This document shows positions 36,984-47,970 of a stretch of 64,000 nt of DNA, piece after piece. The notes under the pieces are model-generated. The model saw only the letters and a list, made by a program, of their open reading frames with translations, searched no databases and was not told where the DNA came from. Origin of the DNA: Mytilus trossulus (lineage: Eukaryota; Mollusca; Bivalvia; Mytilida; Mytilidae); assembly GCF_036588685.1 (NCBI RefSeq), contig NC_086386.1, forward strand, positions 70,306,682-70,370,681. Reading direction: 5' to 3'. Every line of letters starts with the position of its first letter. Position 1 is the stretch's first letter. The position numbers and the translations under genes were made by a program.

Positions 36984-37053
36984 AACAAACAGCGCCATAA
37001 ACTTGAAAGCGAGAAGGCCCATCAGCCTTTATTTTACAAATAATACCCTTAAA

Positions 37054-40000
37054 ATGTCATCAAAAGACTTGACATCAGTCACTGAACAGTTGGCAAAGAC
37101 CAAAGTTAATGAAACATATGAACTAAGTTTCAAAAATAAGGGACTGAAGCTAAATAGCGCTGCTGATGGTAATCATTATCATACGTAAAAATAACAAACA
37201 AACAAAACAAAAACAACCAAGTTGAGTCTACACATTTTGTTGACGTAACATTCGATTGGGCCAACTAAGCTACAGCGAAGTATCATACTTAAACTTGTGG
37301 ACTTTTCACTATACACCTTATTAGTGGCGGATCCAGAAATTTTCATAATGGGGTTCTGTATTCTGTAGGTGTCGCTGTTGACCATAAATATGGGCCCAAT
37401 GACTGACCTAAGAGGGGGGTCAGCTCCAGTCACGCTTCAGTGATTCCCTATATAAGCAACCAAATGTTTTCTCAAAAAAGTTTCAATTTCAATTACTAGT
37501 AACAAGATTAGACGCTAACACTAAAGATAACAAACCTATGCTACCCCCTGGTGCTTCTGAAGATAATATTATACACACACACACAAATATTATAGTGACA
37601 TGCGCATGGTATTGGCCGACAAATAGTCCTCGTACTATTCGTCCGGCTAGCCGGACTCATAGCAACTGCCTCTGTTTTAAGAACCTTTTTGGTGATACAC
37701 AGGTTTTGTCTGATTTATATGGGGACGAAGTCCCCAATTACGGTAGAAAAATCAATGAAAAAAAAAAAATAAAAATCTGGGAAAATTTCCCGAATTTTTC
37801 ATTGTACTAATGAACTCAAAATCGTTAACTTTTTTTTTCAGATCTAGTTCCTGTTCCGGTTTTCCAGCATTTGCGCAGAAATCTGTCTTGTTTGCATGAG
37901 ACTTTAATTTTTTTTATATTTATCAGTCTAGTAAAACATAAGATTGGATCTCAATACAAATTCAATTTTAATAATTGTTTGATATGAAAAAAAACGTTAC
38001 GTTACCTGATGAAAGCGTTTCTTTTGTTTACATCGAATATGACGTCATAACTTAAAGAACGTCACAGCTAATTCCCTAACAACAGAACCAAAATCGGGAA
38101 CGTTACGTACGGTATTTCGGTTTCTTTTATCAACATGATTGAATTAAGAAAATAATACATACAGACTTCGTCCCCATTCACAGGTTATGCCTGCCTCATA
38201 TTAAATGCACACCTGAAATTTCTTAATAATCATCAAAACAAAAAGCTTTAAGAGGACATAACATGAAAATATGCTAGTTTTACATGTATTAAGTTGGAGG
38301 TAGCCATGGTGATAGATAGATTAAATTGTCAAAAGTAGGATAACTTTTTTTTTCCAGTTAAAGACATAGTTAATGAAATTGAAAAATGCAAAACTATGAC
38401 AGCCTTGAGAATGGAAGGGAATACCCTGGGTGTAGAGGCTGCAGAAGAATTGTCGAAAGCATTAGCTAAACATCCAGAATTCCAGGTAAATAAATCCAAG
38501 AAAATTTAGTAAGAAAAATCTCCACGATTCCATGTAGAAATTTTGTGATTGTGGTGCATGTAACTTACATGTAAATCAATATGCTATAAATTGAGAATTC
38601 CAGGTGAAAGTTCCTAAAATATATAATATGCAGAACATCATGAACATCTAGAATTCCAGATAAAAATATAAAAAAATTCATTAAAAAAATCCAAAATTAT
38701 TTGCATTGGTATTTGTTAAAATATCTAGAATTTCAGCGTTAATTCCAAAGGTACATTATTATCATGATTATAACACATGTGTGCTCTACTAGTTCTTCAT
38801 CTACAGAAAGTAATGAATATTCATATAAAATGTCTATGATATGCTGTTATGATTTAAGCCGTTAAATTTGTATGGTCAGGTCTTGACTTGACTTGAAAGT
38901 TGACTTCAGATTTCACGAAAAACTTTTTTGACCCGTCATGGGACTGACAAAGTAAGATTATTTGTCAGTCCTACATAGTTTAAGGCAGTCTACAAAATCT
39001 GCCAATTTTATCCTGAAATGAAATAATAACATATATATATATATTTGATAGAAAAATAACTACATTTATATTAGTTTTATTCTTCACAGCCACAGGCAAA
39101 TTAACAATGAATGACCAATTTTGGTCTTCTGATTGTTCTTATGCACTTTCCATTTCATCATCTGAATCAGTTTTTCAGTTATAACAGTATTTGTTGGTTC
39201 AATCCAACGGTGCAATAGACTATTGTTTGCCAGGGAAGCCTCCATGAACAAATTTAGTAGGCCACCTGTAGATCACCCTTTGGTTTGTTTTATAATAAAT
39301 TTGGAAACAAATACTTGAAATTAACAGATGGTACATCTGATGACCGATGTAAATATGTCCTTGAAACAGTTTTGGAACATCTAATTACCAATGACATAAT
39401 GTATAAAAGAGCTGACATAGCACTGCAATGGCAATTTTTACATCAGTCATTGGGACTGGCACTAGCCTTCAAAATACTGGTCCTAGCCTAATTTTGACTG
39501 ACAGGACAAACAATTTTTGCAAACTCTGTGACTTCAATGTTAATAAAAATTTCATGGGTTTTTATATGGCAAAGTGAAAAACAAATTGGTATGATTGAAT
39601 TCATTAAAAGTCACAATTTTGCATGTATGTCATACATGTCATATGTATGTAAAAGAGATTAAAAAAATATTTTAAAATGTTAAACTCTCCACTGTGTGCA
39701 GGGCGGTAACAAGCCTATCCTGAATTTTAATGCAGAAAAACAACAGGAAGAGTTTTTTCTTTACATAAGCTAGATCTATGTATTCACATTCTTAAAACAG
39801 TACATATACAGTATATATGAATGATATTTTGTTAAGTACTGTGGATTCATTTATTTTCGTGGGTACCAATTTTCGTGGATTGAGGAAAACTTACATGTTC
39901 GTGTATATTTGATTTCATGGTTTTGCCGAGGTCTGCATACAACATGTACAAGCCACGAGAAGATTTGTCATTTGTTGAACATTTGATTTCGTGGTTCAAC

Positions 40001-43000
40001 TGTTCCCACGAAATCAACGAAAATTGGTATCCAACGAATAATGAATCCACAGTAACATAAAGTTGCACACTGATGATTATTTTTCTTTAATTTCAGAGAG
40101 CACTATGGAGTGATATGTTTACTGGGAGGTTAAAGACTGAAATACCACAAGCACTGGTGAGTAAATTTAAACATTTAGTAATACACTTTTTCAGAAGTAA
40201 AATATCGTTAGATAGATTTGAGAACAGCCTAACCAAAGAGCAGAAGACAGCACGAGGCTATCAATGGATCTTTAACTAGTGAGAAAATCCACACCCTGAA
40301 GTTTGGCTTCAGCTGACCCCTTGACAAAAATGTATACTTGTTCAACAAGATGGACACAACACTTATCTCCTAAACAAATAAATGAACCAAAATAAATTAA
40401 AAAAAAAACACACAAAAGACTAACAACGGCACATATTTTGTGAGATCTCAATGTCCTCCTATACTTCTAGATTATATTTCACTTAGGATGATATTACATG
40501 ATTAATGTATTATGAAGTATTTTCCTGAGGAGATAACGACTTGCCTCAAAACTACATATAATAGAAACTGCTTGATATCATTGTCTACTGTGGATATTTA
40601 TTTCCAGGTTTTGCCAAAGTATGCATTCAAGCCTTAGTAAAATTTGTACCTTGAACATTTAATTTGATGGTTAACCCTATACCTACAAAATCCACAAAAA
40701 TCGAAGTCTAATGGAAAAAAATGATTCCACAAAAAAAAATATGAAAAAATTTATCCCTCTATAAAAGAATATTGCTGAATTTTTATTTGAAAATGACAAA
40801 ATATCTAATAAAAAATTACATTAAATACAATTTAGATGAAAGTTATGGTAAATATCTATTTAAAATTTAAAATTATTTTGTCAGAAGTTAATTTAATATA
40901 AATAAAAGTTTTGCTGATTGTTTCAGAAACATTTAGGTGGTGCCATCATGTCATCAGGAGCTGGCCTTGTAGAACTTGATTTGAGTGACAATGCCTTTGG
41001 ACCATTGGGTGTTGAAGGATTGGTAGAACTTCTAAAGAGTAGTAGCTGTTACACATTACAGGAGCTCAGGCTCAACAACAATGGTCTGGGTATTGGTGGT
41101 GGAAAGGTTAGTTGTCAATAGATATAGGAAGATGTGGTATGAGTGCCATTGAGACAACTCTCTCATCCAAGTCACAATTTATAAAAGTAAACCATTATAG
41201 GTACAATCTTCAACACAGAGCCTTGGCTCACACCAAACAGCAGGCTATAAAGGGCCACAAAAATTACAAGTGTAACACCATTCAAATGGGAAAATCAACG
41301 GTCTTATCTATATAAAAAACGAGAAACAGGTGACCTTCTGCTGTTGTTTTTGCTATGGTTGGGTTGTTGTCTCTTTGATACATTCCCCATTTCCATTCTC
41401 AATTTTATCTGTTCATTTAATTTTTTAAGCAACTTGACAGAACACAAACCCAGTTAGGGAAACATTATTCTGATACCCAATATTATACTTTTATCAAAAT
41501 GAGTTATTGAATCAGCAAATTTAACATTTTAGTTAAGGAAATGTACAACTATCAATCTCTTTATATGCTAGCGTTTAAATAGAGGTTGACAAAGGAATGT
41601 ACAACTATCAATCTCTTCATGTGCTAGCGCCTATATGGAGGTTGACAAAGGAATGTACCATAAGATATCTATTATCCTTTATATTTTACCTTTCAGATGT
41701 TGTCCCAGTCATTATTAGATTGTCACAAGACCAGTTGTCAGGCTGGAAAACCACTGGCTCTAAAAGTATTTGTCTGTGGGAGAAATAGACAAGAAAATGA
41801 AGGAGCTATTGCACTGGCTCAGGCATTTAAGGTAAACACATAGAAAGTTATTGCTTTGTGGGTAATTATCAAAGTATGCCCTATTGTGTGGTAGAATAAC
41901 TAGGATAACAAGAGTTTACAAAGATAACAAGTTATTCATTTTAAAATCTTTTTTGAATGTGAATATTTATATCAAATGCAGTTGGCATTCACCGGGTTTA
42001 TAGTGAACCAGCAATGCTGGTGACTTTTGAAATCCTGATTAAAAAAAAATACAATGAAAATTATCTCCCCTTGATCCTTGAGTTGATAAATTGAAATGAA
42101 CAGGAACAAGTATTTGGTATTAGTAAAATATCCCAATATTTGCAATAAATATTTTATTTTTCATTATTTAAATAATAAAATGACACATAATTTGCCATTC
42201 TGTCTTTAAATTTGCAGATTGATAGAAAGAACTAAACTAATACAGTATACAGCTATTTTACAATCCAAATTATTGCTGTACAGTAAACTAAATCATATGT
42301 GTGCACAATATTTATACTCACTCTTAATGCGTTTTATATTTTTCTTTTAAAACAGGATATTGTGAAATAACTGTAAATTCAGAAATTATTAATGGGTTTT
42401 TAATTATTGCGAAAAATGTGACATAGTTATAAACGCAATAATTTAAACTCGTATTTAGAAATTTTTTATATGAATTGAACATGATTTTTCTCAAAATCGT
42501 AAAAATTAAAATCACATTATCTAAAATGACAAATTTGCAATAACTTCTGAATTTACAGTAATAGATTCTATTATATCTTGTTAAATTAGAAAAAAAACTA
42601 ATCTTGCTATATCTAACAAAGGCATTGTCAGATTTAAAAACTAATTTCTGCAATTATTGTATTTATTCTCTTAACAGGCTATTGGTACATTAGAAGAGAT
42701 ATCTATGCCACAGAATGGTATACATCATCCTGGAATCACAGCTCTAGCGGAGGCATTGTCAGTAAATAAACAGATCAAAATTCTTAACCTAAATGACAAT
42801 ACATTTACCAAGAAAGGTTCACAAAGTATAGCTAAGGTTTGTTATTTACCAAGAAAGGTTCACAAAGTATAGCTAAGGTTTGTTATTTACCAAGAAAGGT
42901 TCACAAAGTATAGCTAAGGTTTGTTATTTACCAAGAAAGGTTCACAAAGTATAGCTAAGGTTGGTTATTTACAATCTTTGCATTGTTTAAAAGGTTCACA

Positions 43001-46000
43001 AAGTATGGCCAAGGTTTGTTATTTACATTCTTTGTGTTGTTCAAAAGACTGACCTTCAATAATTCAATTTTTTGGAGCCCTTAATAGCTTGCTGTTCGGT
43101 GTGATCCAAAGCTTTGTGTTAGAAGCCATACTTTTACCTATAATGGTTTACTTTTAACTAATTGTGACTTGGATGGAGAATTGTCTCATTGGCACTCATA
43201 CCACATCTTCTTATATCAAATTAGATAAGAACATCATTGAAGAAAAATTTGAATGTCTTTATGAAAATATATAATGTGCCAAAATTTTGTAAAGATCCAA
43301 TTTAAAAAAAAACTTGTTATATCCTTAAGGTTGCTGGGGTGCCTGCTTCAATCTTGGATTTTAGAAAAGCAGATTAGGGCTATTTCATTAAAATGTATGT
43401 GGTAGGGTAGATAGGAATTTCAATTATTGAATATTGAATAGAAATTTCACACTTGCTAACTTTATGTGACTGTTCATTGTAAATACTGTTAATTTTTACT
43501 TTTAGATTTTAGACTTCAAATTTTTTCATTAAAGGACACTTTGATACAACATGACCAAGCTTAACTTGTTAAATTCCTATTATATTTTTTTAGGTATTGC
43601 CAAATTTACAGAATTTAGAAGTAATAAATTTTGGTGATTGTCTAATCAAAACAGATGGAGCAAAGATATTAGCCAAGAGTTTGAAGGGTGGACATAAGAA
43701 GTTAAAAGTAAGTACAATACTGATGAGTGCTCTTCGTTTGACATACTGTAAACCAACTTATTTTCGCGAGCGATTTATTTTCACAACTTTCACAAGTAGA
43801 AAAATAACTTGAATATAAATCATTGTGAATATGTCTATCTTTGATCTTTCCTCAATAAAATTCCCGAAGTAAATCATCGCCAAATAAAATAGCTGCGAGG
43901 GTAAAAAGGGAAATAAAGTACACACTAAAATAAGTTGGTTTACAGTAACTTTCTCTGATAAAAAATGAGCTTAGTGGCTGAGATTTTAAGTAATTTAACT
44001 ACTGACTGAGGTTGTGGGTTGAGAACCAAATGTGGCATGTGTGTTCTACTCCAGTCTTACTCTAATATTGTTTGTTTTCATACTGAGGATCAGTGGTTCT
44101 CTTGAGGCACTTTAGCTTACTCCATCAATTAAAAATGGCCATCAACAGTAATGAATGTCAAGTTAATCACCAATTAAGACTTTTTGAAGACTGTTTCTTT
44201 GATATTTATATCACTGTTTTGTCAATCTCTGTAGGGACATAGGTGGCCCAGTGGTCTAAGTAGTTACTACTGTAATCATTAGCCAGTCAACACTGAGGTT
44301 GTGAGTTCGTACCCTGCTGGTGTGGGTGCACTTAACTCCAATCTTAATTGACTATGATTGTCAGTTTTATAAATGAATAAAAGGAAACATGGAGTTTACA
44401 TCAATGAAACAGCAACCCAAAAGCAAAAATGATAAAACAAATTCTACTAAAAAGTAAGAGTACATAAATACCGAACTCTGAGAAATATTCAAAACCGAAA
44501 GTCCTTAATCAAATGGCAAAATCAAGTTTATCTGCTTATAAAGCAATCAGTTGTATCATATTGTGCAGGTTACAGTAATCTAGAACAAATTTATATTATA
44601 GGAATTAAACCTGTCAGGGAATGAGATAATGACAGATGGAGCTATGGCGATAGCAGAGAGTATGGAGGGCAAAGATAAACTGACAAAATTAGATCTGAAT
44701 TGTAAGTTTATTGTGAAATTAGAACAATTTGCATAAAATTTAAACTTGAGTATAAAAAAAGAAGATGTCGTTTGATTGACAATGAGAAAACTCTCCACAA
44801 GTTACCAAAATGACACAGAAATTAGCAACTATAGGTAACTGTGCGGCCTTCAACAATCAACAAAGAGCTATGCCTTTAAAATGGATAAAAAAGGGTTGGA
44901 AGGGAAGTTTTTATTTTTGGACTATGGTCATGGGTCAATAATCAATGATAATAGATGTGACATCATGTGTCAATTCAGTGTATAGAAACTAGACATGTTT
45001 GCTATATAATTTTGCTCACTGTTATGCCAATCTGTGACCTATATATGCTAAGTTCTATGTCATTTGGTCACAGGAGGAGAGTTGGTAAACATACCCCATC
45101 TTTAGGGACGACATCAAAAGTTAAATGAAGGATCAAAAACTTAATACACATAATTTTTTCACTGACCCCCCCCCCCCCCCTCTTAACTTAATTAGGGATA
45201 ATTGATTGACCAATAGGGATATATGTAAAATCGATTTAAGATTAACAAAACTTGCAGCAATGTTGACCACCCACCCACCCCACCCCCAAACTATTTGATT
45301 TAAGTTTTTTATCCTACATCGATCTTTTGATGTCGTCCCTTATAGTATGTGGGTTGTAGCCTTACATTGGTTTGCCACAATACATCCATTTGAAATGAGT
45401 CATTAGTTAACTCCTAAAGACAATAGTGTAGATTCATTTATTTTCATGGGTATCAATTTTCTGTGTATTTTTGAAAATTTGCTCTTTTTATGGATATTTG
45501 ATTTGTGGTTCGTCAATCTCTGCATACATTTAGCAAATATACCATTTGGTATTTGTTGAACACATAAATATGGTTCACCTGAACCAATGATACCCACGTA
45601 AATTGTGTATATTTAATACACAGATAATATGTTAAAGATACACAGGCAGTCTTCACACTGAGTGGCAGCCCAGACTTGTAAAATTGCTCTCAGGTCTTTA
45701 AAAATCATATCTACAGGCCAACAAAATCTAACTAAAATTTTACAAAAATTGAGCTCTGGGTCTGTAGATTTAACAGTTGGTTGTGAAGACTGCTCAGTAA
45801 TATGTTGTTTATACACAGGTAATTAATATGTTTATACTACACAGGTAATATGTTAGGAGAGAACGGTGTAGAGGAATTAAAAGGAACAATGGAAGCAATG
45901 GATAAGGTGGATCTGCTGGCGTCTCTTAGGTTTGTGTTAATTTTTATATGGCACTAGAATGGTTTGAGGGGAAAGAAGACTTCTGTTCCAAAACATGCAA

Positions 46001-47970
46001 TACACGAGAAATTAACCCCAGTACAGGAATGTCCCACTCGCACTATCATTTTCTATGTTCAGTGCACTGAGACATTGGGGTAAAAACTCTAATTTTACAT
46101 TAAATTAGAAAGAATCATATCATAGGGAACATGTACTAAGTTTGAATTGATTGGACTTCAACTTCATCAAAAACTACCTTGACTTAAAAATAACCTGAAG
46201 CAGGACATACGAACAAACAAACGCACAGACCAGAAAACATAATGCCCCTCTACTATTGAAGATGGGACATAAAAAATAGAGAAAGCAAATTTCATTAGGT
46301 GATAGTTCATTGTGTGTCTAACTATATCAATATACCCCAAAATAATATGTCTTTTTAAAAAGTTATAGCATAAAAAAATGGAAGTTTGTTGGTATTTCCA
46401 TTCTTTTTACACATAATTTATAAATATGCAGTATTACTTAGAAGCTTAGAATATTTTTAATAAAATGGTTGACACAAACATGACAAAACGTACAAGTGAT
46501 TCTTGATTTTTTTTATTTCCAGTGATGATGAAGGATCAGCTGATGAGGATGATGTCGAAGATGAGGATGGTGAGGTAGGTACCATACATAGTTATCTGTG
46601 TATTACTACAGTTGTGTATAATAATCACCCCTTTTTCATCTTTTCAAAATTGTTTTGATTAGCAGTAATTTAGCATGCTAAAATTTAATGACTCCAATAT
46701 TTCCTTTTCATTGATCATGTTGATTAGAGCTTTGTCTGATGTTATATGGAACACCTTTCAAAAGTTGACATGATAATTCAATTGCTACACACTCTGGACC
46801 TAAAATGATAACCAAATCCAGTGAAGGTCATAATCAACAAAAAAGGGAGTTTGTGATTGCTCATGAATCTATCACTTTCAGGAAGAAGAGGATGAGGCAC
46901 AGGAAGATCAGGAAGGAGATATTATTAATGACCCTGAACTGCAGGTCAAGGGCAAAGGCATAACACCTAAAAAACAGGTAAGTTAGTCAGGAAACATGTA
47001 CAGGCCAAAGGCAATACATGTCTAACACAGGTAAGATGGCCTTGACCTGTAGGTCAAGGCCAAAGGCATAAAACCTAAAAACAGGTAAGACAGTTAGGAT
47101 GCAGGTCAAGGTCAATGCCATAACACCTCACAACAGGTGAGATGACCCTGCGCTACTGTTAATGGTCAAAGGCATTTCATCTAAAAAAAACAGATAAGAT
47201 GACCCTGAGCTTCAGGTCAAGGGCAAAGGTATAACGCCTAAAAACAGGTTAGATGACCCTTAGCTATAGCTCTTGGTCAAAGGATATACATCTTAAACGC
47301 TCAGCTATTTGTCAAGGTCAAAAGAATTACAAATATCCAGTTATACTTTTGTAGAGACTTACATAATATTGAATGTGTCACATCTAGTCATGCCAAAGGG
47401 CAGAGTATTTGTATATGCTTCTGGTGGTTTATTTTGTTTTTAATGATTAAAAAAATTGCAGTAAATTATTCAATGGATTGCAGTGGTTTACCATGTAAAT
47501 AATAAATAGAGATCTATATTGAAAATTAAATATGATTATTTTCTGGCTTTTAATAAAGTCATAGAAGCCAGACTTCACCATTCTGTTTGCACCATTGTCG
47601 TCAATCATCAATATTTAAAGATTGTAATTAGGTTACACAGACAAGACACTTCTCTGTGTCAACAGTTTTATATTTATAGCTAGCACTCAGTTTTAACCAG
47701 GTGTGGTCTTCAGTCTGAAATTGTTGATTTTGATTAATATCAAATTACAAAACTTTTTCCATAATTTTGACACAGAAAGTTAAATATTTTAGAGTAGTCT
47801 TTCCTTTCTTCTCTTTGTGTGTGTTTCTGCAAAAAAAAATCTTCACTTTTCACACAGATTAATTTTCCCACAATTCTTTTACTAATTCTAAATTATTAGT
47901 AAGTTTTTGTCTGTATTTTCAGACGGAGGCCACACTTGAAGATGACCTTCAGAAATTGAGTTTGTCATGA
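37054..47970 (+). CDS. RANGAP1: RanGAP1 short form with alternative last exon
   Basis: After exon 11 (donor at 46977) a strong acceptor, a pyrimidine tract then TTTTCAG, opens an exon at 47923. In the correct phase it encodes [15 protein letters not shown] and a stop ending at 47970. The product would be 423 residues: the complete LRR catalytic domain and acidic tract, without the C-terminal domain that carries the SUMO site. That layout resembles yeast Rna1p. An AATAAA at 48219-48224 fits a terminal exon. Inferred: alternative splicing or polyadenylation separates a form that can be anchored through SUMO from a form that cannot. No transcript evidence is available here; the exon could be used rarely. 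Confidence 0.6.

Noticed and set aside
36892-37053. Upstream extension of the RanGAP1 frame to an ATG at 36892
   Set aside because: The family resemblance begins around [14 protein letters not shown] at 37054, and the extension covers the CCAAT/ETS promoter motifs, so it is more likely promoter and 5' UTR.
44240-44330. Possible functional tRNA gene
   Set aside because: A- and B-box-like motifs are present, but no complete cloverleaf with anticodon arm could be drawn and a diverged second copy lies next to it; a tRNA-derived SINE fits better.
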